A stretch of 46,685 nucleotides of DNA from Gallionella sp. (GCA_017880865.1 JADGRL010000023.1:1-46685); one strand, 5' to 3'. Positions 1 to 7,103 are shown, counted from the stretch's first letter. Notes: a model not told the origin generated them from the sequence alone. Translations and numbers: made by a program.

Positions 1-189
1 AGGCTACTGGCGCTCAATGTGGCGCACTATCAAACTAAGTACGGCGAACTTCCGCTTGATGAAACACTCGCCATGCTCGGCATGACCAGGCCCAATGAAA
101 AGCAGATTCAATTAATGAACGATGGCATGGAAATATTCGTTGGCGTGCTGGGCAATGTTGTTTCGGGCATCGGGAAGGAGAGGCATTGA
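1..189 (+). CDS. Unknown protein, C-terminal 62 residues (cut by window edge)
   Basis: Reading frame 1 is open from the first base to a TGA at 187-189 and gives a sensible soluble tail, ending in [12 protein letters not shown]. The 5' part lies outside the window. I do not recognise a family. It is on the same strand as the ubiquitin-like operon that starts 460 bp downstream, but the gap between them argues against one tight transcript. It could be part of the same accessory island. Confidence 0.5.
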   Translation, partial: RLLALNVAHYQTKYGELPLDETLAMLGMTRPNEKQIQLMNDGMEIFVGVLGNVVSGIGKERH

Positions 190-254
190 CTATGGCCATG
201 AGTCTGCTTTCAGGTATTCTACTGCGAGCATAGAAAGGCGGCTTCGTGCCATGA

Positions 255-308
255 TCAAAATGTCAGGTGGAGCAATACGACCGTCCGGTTGTCGGCCATT
301 TCGGACAT
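255..308 (+). repeat. 54-bp imperfect inverted repeat, left copy
   Basis: This stretch matches the minus strand of 3574-3627 at 42 of 54 positions. In the shared frame both copies read MSGGA-I/L-RPSGC, and most differences fall in third codon positions, so the two look like relics of the same kind of coding sequence. The copies point toward each other and bracket the ubiquitin-like operon. Confidence 0.5.
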
Positions 309-529
309 CAGTCGCGAAGGTAGACTTGTCCGCTTTGCAAAACTGCCATTTGTTCGAGTTCAAGCTGGCTCATCAGTTCAAAATAATTTTCAACAGGAAT
401 ATGAAGAACTCAATTCAACGTCTATCCCTTGGGAAGCGGCTATTAGCGCTATTCTGAACCTATTAGCGGAGGTAACCAATACTTCTCTTCGGGTGTTTTT
501 TATTGCCCCAAGGGCGCCATATCTAGTTG

Positions 530-556
530 TTGACATGTTGCAACATACTATATACA
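530..556 (+). promoter_or_regulatory. Candidate promoter with a 12-bp palindromic operator
   Basis: A TTGACA box lies at 530-535 and a TATACA box at 551-556, with a short 15-bp spacer. Between them, at 535-546, sits the perfect 12-bp palindrome ATGTTGCAACAT. It is about 95 bp upstream of the ubiquitin-like gene. A repressor bound there would block polymerase. No regulator gene is visible next to it. The assignment is inference from sequence only. Confidence 0.35.
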
Positions 557-651
557 GTGTTTTGATGCTCTAATTGCCAGGGTGGCCATTGGTACTATTA
601 TGGAAAAGGCGAGGAGCTTTCAATCATAGCAGTAGTTATTGGGGAGGCCGT

Positions 652-915
652 ATGAGCAATGAAAAAGATGTTGTATTGAAAATTTCGGTATCCGGCACGG
701 AAATATCCTTGGAAGCAAACCCGAATCAACCACTGCAAAGCTTGGTTGAAAAAGCCCTGAAGGATGCAGGTCAAGCAAGCACTCCTGATCAGTGGGCATT
801 CTACATAAATAAAGATAACACGATGGTCGCGGTAGATATGGCGATGAAAGCTGGTGACGCAGCAGCGCAGTTTGCAATCTTGTATCTGAACAAGAAAGCT
901 GGCGTTACAGGATGA
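652..915 (+). CDS. Single-domain ubiquitin-like modifier (DUF2604-like)
   Basis: This 87-residue protein begins with a beta-strand pattern (DVVLKISVSGTEISL), followed by a helix near residues 29-39 and more strands, as in beta-grasp ubiquitin folds. It ends in KKAGVTG with Gly87 as the last residue, so no processing is needed before activation. The ATG at 652 has a strong GGGGAGG site five bases upstream. A longer upstream extension in the same frame has no such site. The stop overlaps the next start as ATGA, indicating translational coupling. The fold is inferred from the pattern and from its E2/JAB/E1 neighbours; I recall DUF2604 as the nearest family, from memory. The likely role is covalent attachment to proteins through Gly87. 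Confidence 0.75.
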   Translation: MSNEKDVVLKISVSGTEISLEANPNQPLQSLVEKALKDAGQASTPDQWAFYINKDNTMVAVDMAMKAGDAAAQFAILYLNKKAGVTG

Positions 916-1472
916 TAGCTGATCCGTCTGTTTCAAGACGGAAGTTTGAGCGCGAGGTAGCTGCGGCGCTGGCACATAAGCCTTTTCTTGGGCAGGGCAT
1001 CTGGATATTACGTGCCGAATATCCGGTTGTCTTTGCCGCAATAATAACCACCCAAAAAATGCCGCTACTTCGGGGTGTCTTATGCGGTGTGCATATTGAT
1101 TTCACAGATTACGATGTACGTCCGCCATCCGTAAAATTTGTTGATCCCTTTACCGAATTGCCGTTGAATTTCGCTGAGTGCTGGAAATTCTATCGATTTA
1201 CTCAGCGGGCACCACAGCCAGGAGAGCCTACCGGTCTGCCATATTTTGATGCAACACCGATGCTCCAGCAATTTGATATGAACAAACCCTTTCTGTGCTT
1301 GCAGGGAATACGTGAATATCATGAGGCCTCTGCCCATACAGGCGACTCGTGGTTTTTGCACCGCAGGAAGAACATGCTCATTCACATCCTGACCATTCTG
1401 CAGAAGTACGGATCCAACTCCGTTGGACATCAAATACAGTTAGTACCGACCCTCGCAGCGGCTATAACCTAA
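912..1472 (+). CDS. E2-like / CEHH-domain protein of the ubiquitin-like system
   Basis: The 186-residue protein has an E2-like layout. Beta strands around residues 37-65 are followed by PPSVKF (71-76), which resembles the conserved Pro-Pro hairpin of E2 enzymes. KPFLCLQGI then carries Cys129 where an E2 has its catalytic cysteine. The run Cys129, Glu135, His137, His142 and His150 also fits the predicted metal-binding CEHH domain known from bacterial ubiquitin-like operons. Whether Cys129 forms a thioester, binds metal or does both cannot be settled from sequence. The start overlaps the modifier stop by four bases, and the stop overlaps the JAB start by one (TAATG). It probably takes the modifier from the E1 and passes it to targets. 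Confidence 0.7.
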   Translation: MIADPSVSRRKFEREVAAALAHKPFLGQGIWILRAEYPVVFAAIITTQKMPLLRGVLCGVHIDFTDYDVRPPSVKFVDPFTELPLNFAECWKFYRFTQRAPQPGEPTGLPYFDATPMLQQFDMNKPFLCLQGIREYHEASAHTGDSWFLHRRKNMLIHILTILQKYGSNSVGHQIQLVPTLAAAIT

Positions 1473-1957
1473 TGACAGATTTTTCGAACATCCAATCAGT
1501 CCTTGTTCCGCGTGAAGTTCTTGATGATGGGCAGCAATTTATGCGCATCGTCGGACATCGAGGGAACGAAGGTATTGTCCTTTGGGTGGGTAAGCAGGAT
1601 GGAACAACGTTCCAGGTAACTAACCTTGTCATCCCGGAACAGAGGGGTATCAGGACAGCAGATGGTATCTGCGCCATTATTGAAGGGGAGGAACTGGCCA
1701 GGCTGAACATGGAATTTCACAAGCGACAGTTGCAGCTCATTACGCAAGTACACAGCCATCCAAGTGCAGCCTATCACTCAGAGACAGATGATGAATACGC
1801 TGTGGCCACCAGGATTGGCAGTTTCTCCCTAGTGGTGCCGGACTTTGCCGTCAGAACATTTTCGTTTGAAGACGCTGCGATATACAGGATTAACAGTGCT
1901 GGACAATGGCTGGAGGCGCCAAGCAGCCTATTTCAGATTACTGGGGAGGAACATTAG
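1472..1957 (+). CDS. JAB/JAMM metalloprotease (deconjugating isopeptidase)
   Basis: This 161-residue protein has the full JAMM set: Glu33 in GNEGIVLW, His94 and His96 in HSHP, and Ser103 and Asp106 in SETDD. These bind a catalytic zinc in JAB-domain isopeptidases. No extra domain is visible. Because the modifier already ends in glycine, the enzyme more likely removes the modifier from targets than matures it. The ATG at 1472 overlaps the previous stop. The next gene starts two bases after this stop, with its ribosome site GGGGAGGA inside this gene's 3' end. In related defence systems (BIL) a JAB protein is an essential member. Confidence 0.85.
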   Translation: MTDFSNIQSVLVPREVLDDGQQFMRIVGHRGNEGIVLWVGKQDGTTFQVTNLVIPEQRGIRTADGICAIIEGEELARLNMEFHKRQLQLITQVHSHPSAAYHSETDDEYAVATRIGSFSLVVPDFAVRTFSFEDAAIYRINSAGQWLEAPSSLFQITGEEH

Positions 1958-1958
1958 T

Positions 1959-3476
1959 ATGGCGCGAGCGGACTATTTTGATCGTGCTGTACAAGCCGCA
2001 TTCCATATCCTCAACGACTTCGACCAGAAGGTATTTCTGGAAAAGGTAGATGCACACCGCGTGGCATTGGCGTTCGACTCCACAGCATTAACGTGGGAAG
2101 GCATGTTCTCCATGGATATGTCCATACGCCTCATGGCACGGTTTTATCCTTCGATCGCAATCGTGCCGCTGGATAATAAGAGTCGGTGGGCAGCGACGCG
2201 TCTCAAGAACCTGGCAAGGGAAATCAATCCGAAAATTACCATCGCATCCAACTTCTCAAGTGTGACAGATGTAGTCGTGGTCGGTAGGACAGCTCCAGAT
2301 ACCGGCGATGCATTCAAGTATTACATCGGCTCAGATGGCTGGATTAGCAAGTTCTCTCGCTCCAATCCGGTTGGTACCGGCACAAGCGATAATGGACTTG
2401 GTGCTGGTGTCGCAGCCTGTCTTTGTGCGGCTAACATCTTCAGGCGCATATTTTCAGAACCGAAATTGGACGATGATCTGGCGTTCTCCGTGCTTGATCT
2501 GGATATTGCCGCGGATCAACCGCGCAATCCTGTCCTGGGTACTGTCGACATCGGGGATACCTACCTTGTAGGGGCAGGTGCGATCGGGAACGGATTCCTA
2601 TGGGGGATGTTCGCATACAGCGGGCTGACTGGAAATCTAACCGTTATTGACCACGAGTCCGTTGAGTTGTTTAACATCCAGCGTTACGCGCTAACCAAAA
2701 GGGAAAGCGAAGGTGCTGCGAAAGTAGATGTTGCTGAAGATTTTCTGCGCGAACGGGCGGCGCTTCAAGTAAAGAAATTTCCTGGGAAGTGGGAGAATTT
2801 CCTAAGCGGACGAGGAACAGACTGGTCATTCGAGCGGGTGGTATCGGCGCTTGATTCGGCAAAGGACAGGATAGAGCTGCAGGCGTCACTGCCGAAATGG
2901 ATCGTGAATGGGTGGACAGGAGATACTGATGTTGGGGTATCCCACCATGACTTTATGAATGATGCCTGTCTCGCATGCCTGTACATGCCGGATAGGGTAG
3001 TTAAAAACGAGGATCAGATGATTCTGGAAGCGCTGGGGCTTCCGCCCAATTTCCTGCAAGATGTGAGGACAAGACTGGAACTTGGCACGCCGTTGGATAT
3101 GGGATACCTGTCGATTATCGCGAACGCTAAAAATATCGATCAGGCGCTGTTGCTACCATTTGAGGGCAAGCCGTTACGGGAGTTGTATACAAAGGCAGTT
3201 TGTAGCGGAGCGGTCATGGAAATGGCCACTGGTCATAAAACCGCACGCGCTGAAGTACCCATGCCATTCCAGTCAGCTCTAGCTGGGATACTGCAGGCGG
3301 TCATCCTGATCGCGCATGCGGCTGGCGAAGCAACTGTTTCTGGGGTAACCAGCATCGACCTGATGAAGAAATTTTGCGGAGCACAGCCCGGAACGAGCAG
3401 TAACCATGCAAAACGTTCCATCTGTTTTTGCAATGATGCGGATTACCAGCAAGCCTACAGTGAAAAATATCTATAA
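1959..3476 (+). CDS. E1-like ThiF-family adenylyltransferase with N-terminal extension
   Basis: The protein has 505 residues. The ThiF/E1 core starts near residue 202 with GAGAIG (205-210) for ATP. Asp231, Asn239, Arg242 and Lys255 follow in the order seen in E1 enzymes. Cys415, in AVCSGAV, is a candidate catalytic cysteine. A CxxC at 337-340 and a CxC at 489-491 could hold the structural zinc found in many ThiF proteins. About 200 residues precede the core; they contain no motif I recognise and may be an inactive adenylation-like or target-recognition domain. The ATG at 1959 is chosen for its strong GGGGAGGA site; an upstream in-frame extension lies inside the JAB gene. It should adenylate Gly87 of the modifier and load it onto the E2-like partner. 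Confidence 0.85.
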   Translation: MARADYFDRAVQAAFHILNDFDQKVFLEKVDAHRVALAFDSTALTWEGMFSMDMSIRLMARFYPSIAIVPLDNKSRWAATRLKNLAREINPKITIASNFSSVTDVVVVGRTAPDTGDAFKYYIGSDGWISKFSRSNPVGTGTSDNGLGAGVAACLCAANIFRRIFSEPKLDDDLAFSVLDLDIAADQPRNPVLGTVDIGDTYLVGAGAIGNGFLWGMFAYSGLTGNLTVIDHESVELFNIQRYALTKRESEGAAKVDVAEDFLRERAALQVKKFPGKWENFLSGRGTDWSFERVVSALDSAKDRIELQASLPKWIVNGWTGDTDVGVSHHDFMNDACLACLYMPDRVVKNEDQMILEALGLPPNFLQDVRTRLELGTPLDMGYLSIIANAKNIDQALLLPFEGKPLRELYTKAVCSGAVMEMATGHKTARAEVPMPFQSALAGILQAVILIAHAAGEATVSGVTSIDLMKKFCGAQPGTSSNHAKRSICFCNDADYQQAYSEKYL

Positions 3477-4518
3477 ATATCTATACCACTTTTTTATTTT
3501 TTTTCTAACACACCAGAAGAGTTTAGAGCTTCCAATATAGCCTAGAAAGCGGATAGATATTGTGACAGAAAATATGTCCACTATGGCCAACAACCGGACG
3601 GCCGCAGCGCCCCTCCTGACATTCTGCTCGCAGCACTCAGCGGTCTATCAACTCACAAAAGTACAGCACCGTAAGCAGCTATTTGCAGGTCGCATCTTGC
3701 CATACTTTCTTGTGGCGAATATCGAGCACATTGATTTTTTTGAAGCCGGAAAAAGCTCCACCACCCGAGTCTGTTGCCGATCCCAGTGGTGAAACACTCC
3801 CGACAAAACTGCCGCCAAACATGTAACCCCGTAAGAAATTCTGCCGCTGTCATCACTGATAGCGCGGGGTAGGTCTCCCATCCCCGTTTCGCCCCCGTTT
3901 ATCACCTCATTCAGGTGAAGAGCTCGGACCGGTCTCGCTCTTGATCACTTCACGGAAAAGCCAATTCTCGGCTCCGCAACCGTCTGCTTCGCCACATGCG
4001 TGGCCTGGCGCAGCGCCAGTCGTCTTGTTCGATGCTATCTTCTCTTCAAGCAAAACCTTCCCTCGATATCATTTCTCTCCTACGCCTGTGACTCTGGACA
4101 ATTGCCCAGCAGAACGAAGAACAACCAAACTTGCTCTTTGCTATTGCCACCAGCTGCCGGCGCGATGGCTGTGGCTGCGTCGTGCAATGCAAAACTGAAG
4201 AAGGGTGTCCTCATCGGAAATACTGAGACTCTACTGAATGGTTTGATTTGAATGAATTGGCATCCGGCTCGACGTGAGCGGCAATCGGACATCAAATAAA
4301 ATGACGACCCGAAAGATTGGCTTGAAGAAACAAGCCGTGCGAGCACAAAAAATGCACTCTGTTTGGAACGACAGTTGTCGATTGTAACGCTTTAAATTTT
4401 TGGTTATGACCTTGCGATCGCGTTTATCACCAAGAAACGCAGTGCCTTTATCGGACACCACTCGGACATCTCACCTAAGCGGAATGTGTGAGCAATATAT
4501 TCACAAATGTTGCTAATG
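3477..4518. other. About 1 kb without an intact gene
   Basis: The stretch after the E1 gene starts AT-rich with a tandem AAATATCTAT, then runs through short frames on both strands. None has a credible start, ribosome site or family. It contains the right inverted-repeat copy and reads like decayed mobile-element or genomic-island debris. I see no terminator hairpin for the operon; a long T-rich run lies at 3488-3504. Confidence 0.5.
3574..3627 (-). repeat. 54-bp imperfect inverted repeat, right copy
   Basis: This is the minus-strand counterpart of 255-308, with 42 of 54 identical positions. It lies about 100 bp after the E1 stop codon, so the two copies bracket the whole ubiquitin-like operon. 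Confidence 0.5.
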
Positions 4519-5427
4519 TCAACGTAGATATACCTCGGTAATTTCTGGCCGGAAATGCCCCATTTCCTGACTGACGATGGACAGGGCAATTTCGTAGTTC
4601 CGCCCCATGGATTGCAGGACTTTCATGCGCTCCTGTGCATAGGTATGCCTCACTCCGTGTGCACCAGTTGACCATCCCAGCTCGCGTTGCGCCGCTGCAC
4701 TGAAAGAACCGCTCCACCGTTTGCCGCCGCCGATGTTGTAATGCTGCTCGTAGTAGATTCCCCTGTCCGTGACAATGCGCGGCTCAGCCAACCTCAATGC
4801 CTCAATCTGGCCAGCCAACTCCATGGTAATGGCAACCTCTCGAACCAGACCACCCTTCCCTACTACGGTATACCGCCTCACGTCACCTCGCCCTTCGAAC
4901 CGTTCATCCGTCCATGTGCGATGCACTGAGGGCGCTCGCTCATCGGCGGGTAACAATGTCAGCAGTTCGTGGGCACGAAGCCCGGCATCGGCTGCGATGC
5001 GGCTGGCCAGCGCGTAAATTCGTGTCTGCGCCCCGGCGATTATCTGGATTTGTGGTTGCGTGTAGGCACGACTTTGCACTGTTTGGTCGATCTCGCTTCT
5101 GGTGACGGTAAGCTTTTCGCCAAGCAGAATCTGCATAGCTTGACGATCTTTGTCGAGCTGCTTTTGGCCCACTTGTTGAGAACGGTATTCTAGATAGGCT
5201 TGCGCAGTAACTGCGGTCAGTCCAGCGAGCCCTTTCCCCATTGAATCGAGTTTGTGCTCGGCAATAAACGTGGCAACCCCCTTGAGCGAGTCAGAATAAG
5301 TACGAGCACTGCCCAAGCTATGTATCCTGCCATCCTCGCCATTTTCCCCATGGCTCGGTTTGCCAATTGCTAGTTTTTGCTTAACTGCGTGTTGGGCCTG
5401 ACTCCCCGCCGAACGAAAACGCCCCAT
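4519..5427 (-). CDS. Tyrosine recombinase / site-specific integrase
   Basis: This 302-residue protein carries the tyrosine-recombinase residues in order: Arg151 in AGLRAHELL, Lys191 in KGGLVRE, His257 and Arg260 in HGVRHTY, His291 in GHFRPE and the nucleophile Tyr300 in EVYLR. The catalytic tyrosine is only two residues from the end, so the usual C-terminal tail is missing. The N-terminal 110 residues are helical and basic and probably bind DNA. The gene follows a small helix-turn-helix-like gene by one base and is probably translationally coupled to it. The pair is a common unit of genomic islands and integrative elements. It may move this island or be a passenger recombinase. Confidence 0.8.
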   Translation of the reverse strand: MGRFRSAGSQAQHAVKQKLAIGKPSHGENGEDGRIHSLGSARTYSDSLKGVATFIAEHKLDSMGKGLAGLTAVTAQAYLEYRSQQVGQKQLDKDRQAMQILLGEKLTVTRSEIDQTVQSRAYTQPQIQIIAGAQTRIYALASRIAADAGLRAHELLTLLPADERAPSVHRTWTDERFEGRGDVRRYTVVGKGGLVREVAITMELAGQIEALRLAEPRIVTDRGIYYEQHYNIGGGKRWSGSFSAAAQRELGWSTGAHGVRHTYAQERMKVLQSMGRNYEIALSIVSQEMGHFRPEITEVYLR

Positions 5428-5428
5428 A

Positions 5429-5683
5429 TCAATTCACTGGATCCGGCTTGGGCATGACTATCTTCAGGAATCTCAAGATGGTTGAACGTTCCACTTTGAC
5501 ACGCTTCTCTGTGCGCAACCAAAACTGCAAATCAGCAAAGCTTGCGTCAACTTTTCTGAGCTGGACCAGTTCCGCCTGAAATTTGCTCAGGTCGGATTTT
5601 CCCCAAGTATTGCGTTTGCGGCGCTCAGCACGCTGCGCGCGCAACGCAGCAAGTACATCAATCGCATTGAATTTCCGTTCCAT
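5429..5683 (-). CDS. Small basic protein with possible helix-turn-helix, upstream of integrase
   Basis: The 84-residue protein starts at an ATG with AGGAG six bases upstream; longer frames upstream lack a site. The first 30 residues are strongly basic (RAQRAERRKR). The segment around residues 45-74 (DASFADLQFWLRTEKRVKVERSTILRFL in outline) has the helix-turn-helix look of small proteins found beside integrases and in conjugative elements. I do not know a precise family. It ends one base before the integrase start, so the two are expressed together. It may be an accessory DNA-binding factor or a repressor of the pair. Confidence 0.6.
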   Translation of the reverse strand: MERKFNAIDVLAALRAQRAERRKRNTWGKSDLSKFQAELVQLRKVDASFADLQFWLRTEKRVKVERSTILRFLKIVMPKPDPVN

Positions 5684-5763
5684 GTTTTCTCCTATTCTCA
5701 GATACTGCACTAGCCAATCACCTACAAGCCTCAGCAATTTCGAGTGAGGCAAATAATACATTG

Positions 5764-5777
5764 TTTTGATATTAAAA
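5764..5777. repeat. TTTTGATATTAAAA site 1 (possible ParA-system operator or centromere)
   Basis: This site shares the core TTGATATTAA with sites at 6135-6147 and, inverted, at 6815-6824. It lies between a plausible -35 (TTGGAT) and -10 (TATTAT) of the minus-strand gene ending at 5429, so a bound protein could repress that promoter. The spacing around the parA gene suggests binding by the small ribbon-helix-helix-like partner. Confidence 0.45.
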
Positions 5778-5810
5778 TCCAATGCAAATAATCTACTAGT
5801 AATATCACAG

Positions 5811-5831
5811 TGAGTGTTATATTGACACTCA
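5811..5831. promoter_or_regulatory. Inverted repeat TGAGTGT-N7-ACACTCA
   Basis: A perfect 7-bp inverted repeat with a 7-bp spacer sits in the divergent region between the minus-strand gene starting at 5683 and the small plus-strand frame starting at 5856. A TTGACA at 5822-5827 overlaps its right half. It has the shape of a dimer-binding operator. Confidence 0.4.
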
Positions 5832-5855
5832 ACCTTTACACAGCAGGAGAACACC

Positions 5856-6014
5856 ATGCTCATCGTTACCAATGACGGCGCTGTTATCGACACTGACGAA
5901 TACGAATCCAAATTGGGCACGAGCGTGCGACCAGATGGTTGCTATTCAACAACCACCGCAACTTACCGGACAATCTCAAGCACATCCCAAAGACATATTT
6001 GTAATGAGCACTGA
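5856..6014 (+). CDS. Possible 52-residue small protein
   Basis: An ATG with AGGAG seven bases upstream opens a 52-codon frame beginning MLIVTNDGAVIDTDEYES. The N-terminal part looks like a real acidic beta-strand segment; the C-terminal half is Ser/Thr-rich and less convincing. A second frame starting at 5872 runs on toward parA. This could be a short gene or the start of a frameshifted one. No family is recognised. Confidence 0.35.
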   Translation: MLIVTNDGAVIDTDEYESKLGTSVRPDGCYSTTTATYRTISSTSQRHICNEH

Positions 6015-6134
6015 GATGGTCGCCGCACTAAGCCAAGCCAGTTTATGCACGGCGGCCAGGTTTATGTGGCGACAATTGCCTTCCGTTAACAAGCGAATCG
6101 CAAGGATATTGAAATTGACTCAACGTGAGATTCC

Positions 6135-6147
6135 TTTGATATTAAAA
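6135..6147. repeat. TTTGATATTAAAA site 2, upstream of parA
   Basis: This is a 13-bp copy of the site at 5764-5777, placed 26 bp before the parA start. The position suits autoregulation of the parA operon by its own DNA-binding partner, as is known for plasmid partition systems. Confidence 0.45.
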
Positions 6148-6173
6148 CAACTGTATTTAGCTAAGGTTATAAT

Positions 6174-6818
6174 ATGATTATCTCGGTTCTGAACACCAAG
6201 GGCGGCGTTGGAAAATCGACGATTTCCCTGAACTTGGCTGTCTTGCGCGCCATGTCTGGCAGGGATGTACTGCTGATTGATGGTGATCGACAGGCGACGA
6301 CCATGCAGGCCATCGCACAGCGCACCATGCTGGGAGCATTGCCGGCCATTTCGGTAGCGAACTACACGGACGGTCCGCTATTGCGGGGGCAGGTTCAGCA
6401 GGCAAAGAATAAATATGAAGACATCGTCATCGATGCGGGTGGTCGCGATTCAACCGCACTGCGTGCTGCGCTGATGATATCGGATGTACTGCTGATTCCT
6501 TTTCAGCCGAGAAGCTTTGATGTTTGGGGTGTGGGCGACATGGCGGAATTGGTTAAAGAAGCGAGCTGCATGCGAGATGGCTTGAGAGCCTTTGCAGTGC
6601 TGAGCGGAGCAGATCCGCGCGGGAGTGACAATGCGGCTGCAGCCGAGGCGGTGGCTGAACTCGAGTGCATTCAGTATCTGGATACGCCAATCGGACGACG
6701 CAAGTCGCTGGCCGATGCCGCAGGATCAGGGCTTTCTGTTGTAGAGTGGAAGCCAAGGGACCTGAAGGCGGTGACTGAAATAACGAGTCTATATAATGCG
6801 GCATTCGAATCAAGTTAA
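6174..6818 (+). CDS. parA: ParA-family partition ATPase
   Basis: This 214-residue protein opens with the deviant Walker A motif KGGVGKST (residues 9-16, with both Lys9 and Lys14), which marks the ParA/MinD ATPases. A Walker A' aspartate follows in LLIDGDRQ, and DIVIDAGGRDS serves as the switch II region. The length matches the short ParA/ParF type without an N-terminal DNA-binding domain, so its partner must supply DNA binding. The ATG at 6174 has AAGG upstream. A TATAAT lies directly before the start. The next gene, 39 bp downstream, encodes a small ribbon-helix-helix-like protein. Together they form a type Ib-like partition module, suggesting that the island can exist as an episome. Confidence 0.85.
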   Translation: MIISVLNTKGGVGKSTISLNLAVLRAMSGRDVLLIDGDRQATTMQAIAQRTMLGALPAISVANYTDGPLLRGQVQQAKNKYEDIVIDAGGRDSTALRAALMISDVLLIPFQPRSFDVWGVGDMAELVKEASCMRDGLRAFAVLSGADPRGSDNAAAAEAVAELECIQYLDTPIGRRKSLADAAGSGLSVVEWKPRDLKAVTEITSLYNAAFESS

Positions 6819-6835
6819 TATCAATTTAATATTAA
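6815..6835. repeat. TTGATATTAA site 3 (inverted) plus TTAATATTAA palindrome
   Basis: An inverted copy of the shared core lies at 6815-6824 across the parA stop codon. The perfect 10-bp palindrome TTAATATTAA follows at 6826-6835. Both precede the ribbon-helix-helix-like gene by about 25 bp. The cluster could be the partition centromere or an operator. Confidence 0.45.
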
Positions 6836-6857
6836 TTAGAAATCAAGAAAGAATCAA

Positions 6858-7103
6858 ATGGCAATTAGGAAGGCCGTCAAAACCAATCAGGACAAGTTCA
6901 TCTCGGGTGCACCGGATGCCAAAGCCGCATCAAAACAGGTAGAAGTCAAAGGGGTGATGCGCGGCAACAAGCGTCAAATCAGCCTGACGCTGTCGCCCGG
7001 GATGTTGCCGCAAATAGATCAGGCTGCTGATGAGCTGGGTATTTCGCGTGCGGCTTGGATCAGCATGACGATTGCAAGAGCGCTCAAAAAACAAGACGCA
7101 TAG
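6858..7103 (+). CDS. Small ribbon-helix-helix-like partner of ParA
   Basis: The 81-residue protein has a flexible basic N-terminal part. A beta strand around RQISLTLSP is then followed by two helices (MLPQIDQAADELG and SRAAWISMTIARALKK). This is the ribbon-helix-helix pattern of CopG/ParG-type DNA-binding proteins. ParF-type ATPases work with such proteins, which bind the centromere and repress the operon. The N-terminal tail may stimulate ParA ATPase activity, as known for ParG. The start is supported by a weak AAGAAAG site. The gene ends 20 bp before the convergent integrase gene. Confidence 0.7.
   Translation: MAIRKAVKTNQDKFISGAPDAKAASKQVEVKGVMRGNKRQISLTLSPGMLPQIDQAADELGISRAAWISMTIARALKKQDA

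Larger units (their letters stand above)
190..640. other. Gap with no convincing gene, upstream of the ubiquitin-like operon
   Basis: Short overlapping frames are open here but none has a good start, a ribosome site and a recognisable product. Two frames share a short coding-like stretch with sequence on the far side of the operon (see the repeat at 255-308). The region looks like decayed coding sequence followed by a promoter region from about 520. Confidence 0.5.

Noticed and set aside
574..651. Longer N-terminus for the ubiquitin-like protein
   Set aside because: The in-frame extension has no ribosome site and does not look like a beta-grasp start, while the ATG at 652 has GGGGAGG at good spacing.
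1845..1958. Longer N-terminus for the E1 protein
   Set aside because: It overlaps the JAB coding sequence in another frame. The strong GGGGAGGA site belongs to the ATG at 1959.
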